DNA from: Streptomyces sp. DT2A-34
GTDB lineage: Bacteria > Actinomycetota > Actinomycetes > Streptomycetales > Streptomycetaceae
Length of the DNA stretch: 64,000 nt
Assembly: GCF_030499515.1 (NCBI RefSeq)
Contig: NZ_JASTWJ010000001.1
Location: forward strand, 9,838,001-9,902,000
Reading direction: 5' to 3'
A program made the position numbers and the translations under genes. Numbering within the stretch: position 1 is the first letter of the stretch; the number at the start of each line of letters is the position of its first letter. The notes below the pieces were generated by a model, which was given only the letters and a program-made list of their open reading frames with translations, searched no databases and was not told the DNA's origin. This document shows positions 1 to 7,670 of the stretch, piece after piece.

Positions 1-1
1 C

Positions 2-1333
2 GCTCTGGTCCGGTCGTTGGGGGCGGCGGGCGGAACTGCCGTCGTCGTACGGGGCGACGCGGTCCGCGGAGCGGCCGTACGGCGGGAGGTCACCGAGGCC
101 GCCGTGGCGGCGGGCGTCGCGGTGCTGGCCCTGGACGACCGGATCACCTGGCTGTCCGCCGCGGCCGACTGCCACACCCTGGTGGCCTCACCCGTGCCCG
201 ACGCGCTGGCCGTGCAGGACGGGCCTCTGATCGACGAGGTGATCGACTCCGTAGCCCTGCTGCTCGGCGCTCCCGTCATCCTGACCGACCCGCAGTACCG
301 GCTGGTGGCCTTCTCCGGCCGCCAGGAGGAGGCCGACGAGCCCAACCGCTGGGTGCTCGTGCACCGTCGCCTGCCGGACGGCACCATCAACGGCCTGAAA
401 CGGGAGGGTGGGGAGGAGCGATTGCGCCACGGCAAGGAACCCGTGCACATCCCCGCCTACCCGGAGCACGGCAACGCCCCGAAGCTCGGCGTGCCGATCC
501 ACGCCGGCGGGCAGTACCTGGGCGTGCTGTGGGTCCACGGGGCGGCGCCGCCCACAGAGGACGAGCTGCGCCGGCTGGCGCCGGCCGTGGACGCCATCGC
601 CGTACAACTGCTGCGGATCGCGCAGTACCGGGCCGCACTGCGCGCCGGGTACACCGAGGACGTGTGGGCCCTGCTGCACGGCACCGGTGGGGCCGCTGTC
701 GCCCAGCAGGCCGGGCACCGGCTGGCGGTCGTCGTGCTGCTGCCGGTGGACGCCGCGCAGGCCCGCGCGATGGATCTGGAGCGGGTACGCGGCACCTTCG
801 CCCTGCATCTGGGGGCGCTGCACGGCCGGGCGAGGACGGCCGTGTTGGACGGTGCCGTGTACGGGATCGTGCCGGTGCCCCGTTCGGCTCAGGGCGACGA
901 GGAGCACTGGCTGACCGAGGTCGCGCACGACTTCCTGCAGCGGATCGACCCGGCGGCCGGTCTCGTCGCCGGAGTGGGCCGGGTGGCGCGCAGCCTCGAC
1001 GAGGTGCCGCTGGCCAGGAAGGACGCCGACCTGGCCGCGCACGTCCTGCGCTGTCGTCCCGGCGGTGACGTGCGTGCCGTACCCCTCGCCCAGGTGCACG
1101 CCGAGGCCGTACTGCTGCAGGCCGCCCGGTCGGTCGCGGCGGACCACGGCCGTCTCGACGGTCCGGTCGGCCGCCTGGCGCGGGTCGACGAGCAGCAGGG
1201 ATCGCACCTGGTGGAGACGCTGCGGTGCTACCTCGACGCCTTCGGCAACACCGCGGCCGCGGCGGCGCGGCTGCACATCCACCCCAACACCCTGCGGCAG
1301 CGGCTCCAGCGCATCCTTGACGACGGCCGGTGA
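2..1333 (+). CDS. PucR-type transcriptional regulator (5' end outside window)
   Basis: The reading frame is open to the first base of the window, so the true start lies upstream and about 443 residues are visible. The first part resembles the N-terminal PucR/purine-catabolism sensor region. The middle is GAF-like (around TDPQYRLVAFSG). The last 60 residues are the PucR C-terminal helix-turn-helix, with the hallmark LRCYLDAFGN followed by AAARLHIHPNTLRQRLQRI. Proteins of this family control purine, amino-acid or aromatic catabolic genes in the cytoplasm; the target here is unknown because upstream neighbours are not visible. The gene ends exactly where a truncated antisense phosphatase fragment begins. 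Family assignment is confident; the ligand is not known. Confidence 0.85.
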   Translation, partial: ALVRSLGAAGGTAVVVRGDAVRGAAVRREVTEAAVAAGVAVLALDDRITWLSAAADCHTLVASPVPDALAVQDGPLIDEVIDSVALLLGAPVILTDPQYRLVAFSGRQEEADEPNRWVLVHRRLPDGTINGLKREGGEERLRHGKEPVHIPAYPEHGNAPKLGVPIHAGGQYLGVLWVHGAAPPTEDELRRLAPAVDAIAVQLLRIAQYRAALRAGYTEDVWALLHGTGGAAVAQQAGHRLAVVVLLPVDAAQARAMDLERVRGTFALHLGALHGRARTAVLDGAVYGIVPVPRSAQGDEEHWLTEVAHDFLQRIDPAAGLVAGVGRVARSLDEVPLARKDADLAAHVLRCRPGGDVRAVPLAQVHAEAVLLQAARSVAADHGRLDGPVGRLARVDEQQGSHLVETLRCYLDAFGNTAAAAARLHIHPNTLRQRLQRILDDGR

Positions 1334-1334
1334 A

Positions 1335-1731
1335 CGTGTCCGGCGCTGGCCAGGGAGCACAGGCGGGAGACCGGGTCGTAGACCGCGTACTGGCAGGTGG
1401 CGCTTATCTCGTCCGCACCCCGTTCCTGCTCACGCTGCATCCGGATGACCACGTCATCGAGGTGGGTGAGCAGTTCGTCGGGCATCAGGTCGATGTCCGC
1501 GAGAGTACGGACGGCCGTCCGTAGGCGGCCCATGGTGGCAGAGGCGTGGAGGCCGTGGCCGACCACGTCACCCACCACGAGTGCGACGCGGGCACCGGAC
1601 AGCGGAATCACGTCGTACCAGTCGCCGCCCACGCCTGCCCGGGATCCGCAGGGCAGGTAGCGGCAGGCGGTCTCGACGGCGGACTGTTCGGGCACCTGAT
1701 GCACCGAGTCGATCCAGTGAGCTGACCGCAT
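1335..1731 (-). pseudogene. SpoIIE/PP2C-type phosphatase, internal fragment
   Basis: The minus strand encodes a recognisable slice of a SpoIIE-domain serine phosphatase: RAGVGGDWYDVIPLSGARVA, then VVGDVVGHGLHASATMGRLR, then CSLASAGH. The GGDWYD and GDVVGHG aspartates that bind metal are present. Homology stops at the AGH motif around base 1336, next to the stop codon of the PucR gene. The N-terminal sensor part (PAS/GAF) is missing, as is the C-terminal ATPase-like half typical of Streptomyces relatives. The reading frame then runs on antisense through the PucR gene, which is meaningless. I read this as a double-truncated relic left by recombination. Confidence 0.75.
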
Positions 1732-1815
1732 TCGTGTCAGGTCCCCGCTTCCCCCTTACCTTCTTGATCGGCCCCGCAACGGGATACCCGGCCTCCGGGC
1801 CCGGCATGACTGGCC

Positions 1816-2110
1816 CCCCGGTTCCCTCGGGAGACCGGGGAGGCTCTTCGTCATGTGGATGCCGGCAGCTGGTGCCGCAGGTGAGGCCGGGACGCACGAC
1901 CGGAGTACCCACGTGATCGACACCAGTGACATCGGCGTCTTCCCCGGCCTGGACGTCGGCAAGGGCGAACACCACGCCACCGCCGTCACCCCGGCGGGAA
2001 ACAAAGCCTTCGACAAGCGGCTGCCCAACAGCGAACCCCAGCTGCGGGAACTCTTCGAGAAGCTGCAGGCCGAGCACGGCACCGTGCTCGTGATCAACTC
2101 CCGACCAGCA
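1816..2110 (+). mobile_element. IS110-family transposase, N-terminal stump
   Basis: From the GTG at 1913 about 62 residues match the start of IS110-family DEDD transposases: FPGLDVGKGEHHATAVTPAG, then KAFDKRLPNSEPQLRELF and HGTVLVI. Intact family members have about 400 residues; here homology ends near base 2100 and an unrelated tail follows. Just upstream, 1816-1840 forms a hairpin (CCCCGGT paired with ACCGGGG, with an inner TCCC/GGGA stem), which may belong to the element's left end. The catalytic C-terminal half is absent, so it cannot transpose by itself. Confidence 0.75.
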
Positions 2111-2210
2111 CAACTACGACCTCACGACCTGAACGGCGATCTTCCCTCAGCGGGAGCTACATCCGATTCCTTTGGTGTGCGGGAAGGAGGGCCGGAGAGG
2201 TCCGGCTCGG

Positions 2211-2996
2211 TCACGCGGCCTGTCCGCCCTGCGCCCGGATCGACAGGTCGCCCCAGTCGGCCCAGGTCTTGAGCCGGTCGGCGTAGATCTGCGGGAGCAT
2301 CTGGTTGCCCTGGGTGCCGAAGAAGACGCGCAGCGGCGGGTTTGTCGGAGTCGACGATCTCCAGCAGCGCCTCGCTTGCGGCGGTGGGGTCGCCGAAGTC
2401 GAGGCTCTGGACGAACGCGTCGAGTTGTTCGCGAACGCCGTCGTAGGCGGGGTTGGCGGAGACGTGAACGGCGGAAGGACCGCCCCAGTCGGTGGCATAG
2501 GCGCCGGGCTCGACCAGTGTCACTTTGATGCCGAGGCCGGAGACCTCCTGGGCGAGCGATTCGGTCAGGCCCTCCAGGGCCCACTTGGAGGCGTGGTAGC
2601 CGCCGAGCAGCGGCCAGGCCGCCACACCGCCGGTGGAGGAGATCTGCACGACGTGGCCGGAGCCGCGCCGAAGAGGTTGGTTTCCAGTTGGTCGCGCAGT
2701 TGCCGTTCGGGCAGTTCCTCGACGGCGCCGAACAGGCCGTAGCCCGCGTTGTTGACGATCACGTCGAGGCGGCCGAAGTGTGCGTGGGCCCGCTCGACGC
2801 TCGCGAAGACCGCGGCCTTGTCGGTCACGTCCAGTTTCAGGAGCAGGATTGCCTCCCCGTGGGCCGTGGCGAGGTCGGTCAGCGTGGTGGTGTCGCGTGC
2901 GGTGGCGGCCACTTTGTCGCCGCGGGACAAGGCGGCTTCGACGAAGCGGCGGCCGAAGCCGCGGGAGGCGCCGGTGACGAACCAGACCTTGCTCAT
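2211..2996 (-). pseudogene. SDR-family oxidoreductase, broken
   Basis: This is a short-chain dehydrogenase in three frames. The first 110 residues carry VTGASRGFGRRFVEAAL (glycine-rich cofactor loop) and VNNAGYG. At ETNLFGA (about base 2670) some 10-12 residues before QISSTGG are missing and the frame changes. The second part holds the catalytic YHASKWALEG. A second frame change near 2335 leads to the C-terminal RVFFGTQGNQMLPQIYADRL and a stop at 2211. Classical SDRs of this type have about 280 residues and act on alcohol/ketone substrates with NAD(P)H. The missing segment means it is more than a single base-call error. The substrate cannot be inferred. Confidence 0.8.
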
Positions 2997-3037
2997 GGGG
3001 TATTTCCTCTGCGGTTTCAGTGTCTCGTGGTGTTCGG

Positions 3038-3883
3038 TCAGTCGGAGAACGCGGCGGTCAGCGGAGTCACCTGGTCCAGGAAGCGGTGTACGGCCTCGGC
3101 GTCGGCCGGGGGCGCGTAGAGCACCGCCCGGTTCACGCCGATGTCCCGCAGCTCCGCCAGGTGCGCGGGCTCCGGCTCGGCCCCGAAGACGGTCACCGGC
3201 ACGTCATCGGCGCGTCCGGCCGCACGTCCCGCGGCACGCAACTTCGCGACGCGCTCGGCCAGTTCGGCCACGGGCATGCCGGCGTGCGGCATCCACTCGT
3301 CGCCGAAGTCGAGCACCCGGCTCGCCACGAGGGGCCCGGAACCGCCCACCAGAACCGGCGGGCCGGACGGCCGGTGGGGCTTGGGCCAGGACCACAGGGG
3401 TCCGAAGCGCACGTGCTCGCCGTGGAACTCGGCGACGTCGTCCTCCCAGATCCGGCGCATCGCCTTGACCCGCTCGGCCATGACACTCCAGCGGCGCCCC
3501 GGATCGGTGCCGTGGTGGGCGATCTCCTCGCTGATCCATCCGGCGCCCACCCCGAACAGCACACGTCCGCCCGACAGGGCGTCCAGGCTGGCCACCGCTT
3601 TGGCGGTGACGATCGGGTCGCGCTGGGGCGCCAGACAGATGCCGGTGCCCACCCGCAGGGACCGGGTGGCGGCCGCGGCATAGGTGAGAGCGACGAACAG
3701 ATCGTGGGTGTGGGAGAAGTGCGCGGGCAGCTCCCCCACCTCGGCGCGCGTGCGCTCGGTGGCGGGCATGTGGGTGTGCTCGGGAAGGAACAGCGACTCG
3801 AAGCCGCGGTCCTCGACCGCACGCGCCAGTTCGTCGGGGCGGACGGCGAAGTCCGCGGGGAACATGGCAATGCCTAGTTTCAT
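3038..3883 (-). CDS. LLM-class flavin (F420-type) oxidoreductase
   Basis: A luciferase-like monooxygenase fold protein of 281 residues. Seen are MKLGIAMFPADFAVRPDELA at the start, FESLFLPEHTHMP, then TGICLAPQRDPIVTAKAVAS and SGGRVLFGVGAGW, all typical of the F420-dependent LLM subfamily. The start was placed at 3883, where MKLGI aligns with family N-termini and GGAAG lies upstream, rather than at the longer frame opening. Such enzymes reduce or oxygenate small carbonyl or aromatic compounds in the cytoplasm. The gene is divergent from the AraC-type regulator at 4080, sharing a 196-base promoter region, so control by that regulator is plausible. The substrate is unknown. Confidence 0.9.
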   Translation of the reverse strand: MKLGIAMFPADFAVRPDELARAVEDRGFESLFLPEHTHMPATERTRAEVGELPAHFSHTHDLFVALTYAAAATRSLRVGTGICLAPQRDPIVTAKAVASLDALSGGRVLFGVGAGWISEEIAHHGTDPGRRWSVMAERVKAMRRIWEDDVAEFHGEHVRFGPLWSWPKPHRPSGPPVLVGGSGPLVASRVLDFGDEWMPHAGMPVAELAERVAKLRAAGRAAGRADDVPVTVFGAEPEPAHLAELRDIGVNRAVLYAPPADAEAVHRFLDQVTPLTAAFSD

Positions 3884-4079
3884 GTCTTCCGTCCTCGGTA
3901 GCAGGCGGCGCGCGCTCTTCCGTAGGTCGCGCAGGGCTGTCCTGCGCCGTCCTGCGCCGTCGTTCGTCGGCAACCCTAGGCATCGGCACCGAGAGCATCC
4001 ATGACGGAGACGCTCAGTAATTTGCCTCAGAGTCTCACCCTTCGATCCTCTGCATCATTCCGGCGTTAGAGTGTGGGGC

Positions 4080-5018
4080 ATGGACGTGCTCGCTGACGTA
4101 CTCGCTGCCACCGGCTTCAGGGGCGTACTGCTCGCCCAGCTGCGGTCGTCCGGATCCGGCTGGGGCTGTGCCGTGGACCGGCTGGGCACCGCGGGGTTCC
4201 ATCTCATCGCCGAGGGCGTCTGCTGGCTGCGGACCGCCGAGGCGCCACCGGTGCAGCTGGTGTCCGGGGACGTGGTGCTGTTGCCGCGCGGCACGCCGCA
4301 CCGGCTGCTCGGGGCCCCCGACGAAGAGGCCCTCCCGTACGCGGAGTTGGAGGCCGCTCACCCGCCGGGCGCGGAGGGCGTGGTCGACCTCGGCGGGGCC
4401 GGGCCCGTCGTGCGGGTGGTGTGCGGCAAGTTCCACTACGCCGGCAATACCGACGGGCATCCGATGCTGTCGGCGCTGCCGGAGGTCATCCATGTGCCCG
4501 GCATGAGCGCCGACCCCCAGTTGCAGGATGTCGTCCGGATCCTCGCCACCGAGACGGCGGGCGGGCAGCCCGGCTCCCGGGCAGTGGCCACCCGTCTGAC
4601 CGAGGTGCTCTTCGTGCTCGCGATCCGCGCCTGGATCGAACGGGCCGACACCGCCACCGAGACGGGACCGTCCTGGCTGACCGCCCTGCGCGACCCGCGC
4701 ATCGGAACCGCCCTGTCACTGATGCACGAAGAGCCGCACCGCGACTGGACGGTGGAGAGCCTGGCCCGCACCGTCACGATGTCCCGCCCGGCCTTCGCTC
4801 GCCAGTTCAAGGAGGTGGTGGGCCTCACCCCGCTGGCCTACCTCTCTCGCGTGCGGATCGACCTGGCCGCCCGCCTGCTGCGCGACACCGACAATCCGGT
4901 CGGCGACATCGCGCAAGCCGTCGGATACCAGTCCGAGTTCGCCTTCTCGCGGGCGTTCTCCCGGGAACAGGGCATCGCGCCCGGCCGCTACCGTCGTACG
5001 GCATCAGTCCCTTCCTGA
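4080..5018 (+). CDS. AraC-family regulator with cupin sensor domain
   Basis: 312 residues from the ATG at 4080 (a GTG three codons earlier is possible). The N-terminal half is the AraC-binding/cupin_6 type: DRLGTAGFHLIAEGVCWLR, then SGDVVLLPRGTPHRL, a classic cupin strand pair. The C-terminal half is a double HTH: DWTVESLARTVTMSRPAFAR, FKEVVGLTPLAYLSRVRID, then DIAQAVGYQSEFAFSRAF. Family members often activate or repress a divergent oxidoreductase gene, which fits the LLM enzyme transcribed the other way. The effector is unknown. The ORF looks complete and undamaged, unlike its right-hand neighbours. Confidence 0.9.
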   Translation: MDVLADVLAATGFRGVLLAQLRSSGSGWGCAVDRLGTAGFHLIAEGVCWLRTAEAPPVQLVSGDVVLLPRGTPHRLLGAPDEEALPYAELEAAHPPGAEGVVDLGGAGPVVRVVCGKFHYAGNTDGHPMLSALPEVIHVPGMSADPQLQDVVRILATETAGGQPGSRAVATRLTEVLFVLAIRAWIERADTATETGPSWLTALRDPRIGTALSLMHEEPHRDWTVESLARTVTMSRPAFARQFKEVVGLTPLAYLSRVRIDLAARLLRDTDNPVGDIAQAVGYQSEFAFSRAFSREQGIAPGRYRRTASVPS

Positions 5019-5447
5019 TCAGCCGCTTGCCGAAACTTCGCCTCCGGCGGCAGGGTGCGGCGGTACGGCGCGGTTGTTGAGGTCCACCGAGAGGAAGATG
5101 TCGTTCGCGACGGGGTTGCGGAACCTGCGGCAGTCCTCGGTCACGCCGAGGAAGCGTGAGCCGCCGCCCAGGAGCCCGGCGGCGAGGGCGCCCTGGACCG
5201 AGTCGGGCGCCGACAGGTACGTCAGCCTGGTCGTGATCGCGGTCGGGGTGAAGCCGTGGTCGGCCAGCGCGGCGAGCACGGCCTCGAACACCCGTGCCTC
5301 CCCGGGGGTGGGTCGGCGCTGTGCGGCGAGCCAGAACGCCAGCTCGCCGAAGCCCACCTCGCCCATCACATCGGCCGCGAAGTCCTGGCCGAGCAGGGTG
5401 ATCTTGTCAAGGGAGGACGCGCCGAGCGCGGTCGGGTACTCAGGCAT
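5019..5447 (-). pseudogene. Citryl-CoA lyase/citrate-synthase-like protein, N-terminal fragment
   Basis: From the ATG at 5447 about 105 residues resemble the N-terminal part of citryl-CoA-lyase-type proteins of the citrate synthase superfamily: SLDKITLLGQDFAADVMGEV, then FGELAFWLAAQRRPTPGEAR, then LAAGLLGGGSRFLG. Intact relatives have about 260 residues. Homology ends at LGVTEDC and the frame continues into a foreign tail (FRNPVANDIFLSVDLNNRA) before stopping next to the AraC gene. The ATG overlaps the stop of the CaiB fragment by eight bases, so this was once a two-gene acyl-CoA operon. Non-functional as it stands. Confidence 0.65.
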
Positions 5448-5670
5448 CGTCGTCCTCCAGAAAGTCCAGCAGCCACTTGCGCAGTTCGGCCCCGTGTTCG
5501 TCCAGCTCGGGCGGGGGCTGCCGGTAGGCGGCCGGGGTCTCGGAGAAGCGGATCGGGTGCCGTGGGGTGGGCACGGCCCGGTCGCCTTCGCCGACTTCCA
5601 CGACCGGGTCGAGCCCGAAGCGTTCCGCCATCGCGACCCCGCCGTCGACGGTGTTGATCGCCCCCTCCAC
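5440..5670 (-). pseudogene. CaiB/BaiF class III CoA-transferase, C-terminal fragment
   Basis: The frame encodes only the last 76 residues of a class III CoA-transferase: INTVDGGVAMAERFGLDPVV, then AVPTPRHPIRFSETPAAYR and PPPELDEHGAELRKWL, which is the usual end of CaiB/BaiF proteins (about 400 residues). The rest of the gene is missing at about base 5670. Class III enzymes move CoA between carboxylic acids. With the downstream citryl-CoA-lyase fragment it recalls an organic-acid CoA-activation and cleavage pair. Truncated and presumably dead. Confidence 0.7.
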
Positions 5671-5809
5671 GCGTCAGCAAGCCGCGTCCGGACTCCAAAC
5701 CCCGTGCGACACGGCAGAATTGCTTGAAACTTCACATTGACTGGGGGCGGTGATCCCTCAAGATGATGATCTGTCGCATCCCCCACTACGCGAAGGAATC
5801 AACGCAGCC

Positions 5810-5971
5810 ATGCAACGACTCATCACCAAGGCCCTGGCCACAGCCGTGGCCACCGCCGCCCTGATCGCCACAGGCGCCGGCATCGCCTCCGCCGCCAACG
5901 GCCAGGACAAGCTCGCCCAGCCGGCAAAGGTGTGTCAGACCTGGGCGTGTGAACCCTGGCAAGACTGGTGA
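5810..5971 (+). CDS. Small secreted peptide with two cysteines
   Basis: A 53-residue protein beginning MQRLITKALATAVATAALIA, a clear Sec signal peptide with predicted cleavage after GIASA. The mature part would be about 25 residues and contains VCQTWACEPWQDW, with two cysteines four residues apart and three tryptophans. An AAGGA lies about 13 bases before the ATG. The gene is followed within 60 bases by a very strong hairpin. I do not recognise a family. It could be a secreted signalling, morphogenetic or antimicrobial peptide; no function is claimed. Confidence 0.6.
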   Translation: MQRLITKALATAVATAALIATGAGIASAANGQDKLAQPAKVCQTWACEPWQDW

Positions 5972-6027
5972 CCACGGACTCCGCCGGCGGCACGGTCGGC
6001 TCCTCCGGCCGCCCCCGCTGACGCGAC

Positions 6028-6064
6028 GGCGAGGGGGCGGCCGGTGCACGGCCGCCCCCTCGCC
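6028..6064 (+). terminator. Perfect 16-bp hairpin, bidirectional terminator
   Basis: GGCGAGGGGGCGGCCG (6028-6043) pairs perfectly with CGGCCGCCCCCTCGCC (6049-6064) around a 5-base loop. It lies between the end of the small secreted peptide gene and the end of the converging mmsA-like fragment, so it can terminate both. There is no T-run, as is usual in Streptomyces. Confidence 0.85.
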
Positions 6065-6071
6065 ACAGGGC

Positions 6072-6767
6072 TCAGTGGTTGCGCGGGAAGCCCAGGTCCA
6101 CGCCCGCCGGGGCCTCCGCCGGGTCCGGCCAGCGGGTGGTGACGACCTTGCCGCGGGTGTAGAAGTGCGTGCCGTCGTTGCCGTAGATGTGGTGGTCGCC
6201 GAAGAGCGAGTCCTTCCAGCCGCCGAAGCTGTGGTAGCCGACGGGGAGGGATCGGGACGTTCACGCCGACCATGCCGGCCTCGATCTCCATCTGGAAGCG
6301 GCGGGCCGCGCCGCCGTCCCGGGTGAAGATCGCGGTGCCGTTGCCGAAGGGCGAGCTGTTGATGAGGGCCACGCCGTCGTCGTACGTGTCGACGCGCAGC
6401 ACGCACAGGACCGGGCCGAAGATCTCGTCCTGGTAGGCCTTCGCGGACGTGGGCACCTTGTCGAGGAGCGAGATGCCGATCCAGTGACCATCCTCGAAGC
6501 CGTCGACGGTGTAACCGGTGCCGTCCAGGACGACCTCGGCGCCCTCGGCCGCCGCGCCCTCCACGTAGGAGGCCACCTTGTCGCGGTGCACGGCGGTGAT
6601 CCAGCGGGCCCATCTCGGAGGTCGGGTCGTTGCCGGGGCCGATCTTGATCTTCTCGGCGCGCTCGCGGATCTTGTCGACCAGCTCGTCGCCGACCGCGAC
6701 GACGGCCGAGATGGCCGAGATGGCCATGCAGCGCTCGTCGGCCGAGCCGTAGGCCGCGCTAAGCGCC
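6072..6767 (-). pseudogene. mmsA: Methylmalonate-semialdehyde dehydrogenase (MmsA-like), truncated and frameshifted
   Basis: The minus strand encodes the C-terminal half of a CoA-acylating methylmalonate-semialdehyde dehydrogenase: SADERCMAIS with the catalytic cysteine, GPGNDPTSEMGP, then HRDKVASYVEGAAAEGAEVV, EIFGPVLCVLRV, INSSPFGNGTAIFTRDGG and the final [10 protein letters not shown]. Two frame changes occur, near 6605 (after SEMGP) and near 6250 (after VGVNVPIP). The N-terminal NAD-binding half is gone; sequence joins a TetR fragment near 6767. Intact enzymes have about 500 residues and act in valine/thymine/inositol degradation. Non-functional here. Confidence 0.8.
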
Positions 6768-6778
6768 GCGTCCGCCCG

Positions 6779-7195
6779 TCATCGAGCGGTGAGGACGTGC
6801 GCCCACGGCTCATCGATGTCGGCCAGACCCAGCACGGTGACCACGTTGTCGAGCATTCCGGCGCCGGACCAGCGCCGCACGGCGTCGTCGTCGCCCAGCG
6901 GCTGCCGAACGGTGTCAACCTGCTTGGCGTAGCACCGGCGCACGGCCTGCCCCACCAGCGGCTCGTCGGCGGCACAGTTCGCGTGCATGAGGAATCGCAG
7001 GATGTTCCGGTCCGCGACGAGCGCGGCGTAGGCGCCGCGCGCCGCATCCAACGCCGCCTCGGGCGCCGGACCGGCCCCACCCGACGCCGGCGAGAGAGCG
7101 ACCAGCGTGTCGGTCATGACGACGGACACGTGGTCGACCACCGCCGCGAACAGGGCTTCCTTGTTCGGGTACAGGCGACAGAGATACGCCAGTGG
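6779..7195 (-). pseudogene. TetR-family regulator, C-terminal fragment
   Basis: The frame opens with PLAYLCRLYPNKEALFAAVV, which is the end of a TetR helix-turn-helix (compare SQPYLFRLFPTKKALF), then continues with a ligand-binding domain (NILRFLMHANCAADEPLVGQ, LDNVVTVLGLADIDEPW) to a stop at 6779. The first 30-40 residues containing most of the HTH are absent and no start codon lies upstream in frame. Without its DNA-binding part it should be inactive. It has been joined head-to-tail with the mmsA fragment. Confidence 0.7.
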
Positions 7196-7639
7196 TGGGG
7201 CGGGCCGGGACTGTGCGACGTTCGGTGTAACTCCCGGTCATGGAAGGTGCATCGATGACCAGTGGGAACGTGGCCGAGCAGGAGGCTGTCGAGTCGGCAG
7301 CGGCTGTGTCGGCGAAGGCGCGCGGCCGAGGCGGCCGTCGCGGCCAGTGACGAGCGGCTGACCGAATGTCGGACTTGGGCGTGGCGATTTCCAAGGCCGT
7401 CGCCGACGGTGAATCGGTGACCTGCTCCTGCCTCAACCACGGACTGCGCGCCCGTATCAGGCAGCTCTCCGGCCGGCAGAAGGCCGTCGGACTCCTGGAG
7501 CGGCTCAACGGGGAGCCGGTGCGACAGAAGGAGAGCTCCGCCCCGATCGACGCATTGGGCGGCGAGGCGGCCGAGAGTCCGGCTCCGGCGCCTGGCGCGC
7601 CTCTATGCGCCCGGCCACTGAGGGGGCTCGCTCCTTTCA
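7196..7639. other. Non-coding junk between TetR fragment and TnpB element
   Basis: I see no supportable gene here. Short open frames with compositionally odd peptides run through on both strands (for example one from 7255 on the plus strand), but none shows a ribosome site, a motif or family similarity I recognise. The right edge is the predicted terminus of the TnpB element. Confidence 0.5.
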
Positions 7640-7648
7640 TTGACATCC

Positions 7649-7670
7649 TCCCCCTCTTAAAAGAGGGGGA
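7649..7670 (-). ncRNA. Right-end hairpin / 3' part of omega-RNA
   Basis: TCCCCCTCTT (7649-7658) and AAGAGGGGGA (7661-7670) form a perfect 10-bp stem with a 2-base loop. The TAA stop of tnpB (7657-7659) is inside it. In IS200/IS605 elements this hairpin is both the transposon end and part of the guide RNA scaffold. The guide would then come from host DNA next to the TCAA at 7643-7640. Position and structure are seen; RNA function is inferred from the family. Confidence 0.6.

Noticed and set aside
1228..1334. Extension of the SpoIIE-like ORF through the end of the PucR gene
   Set aside because: Antisense to a conserved HTH; the similarity stops at the AGH motif at about 1336.
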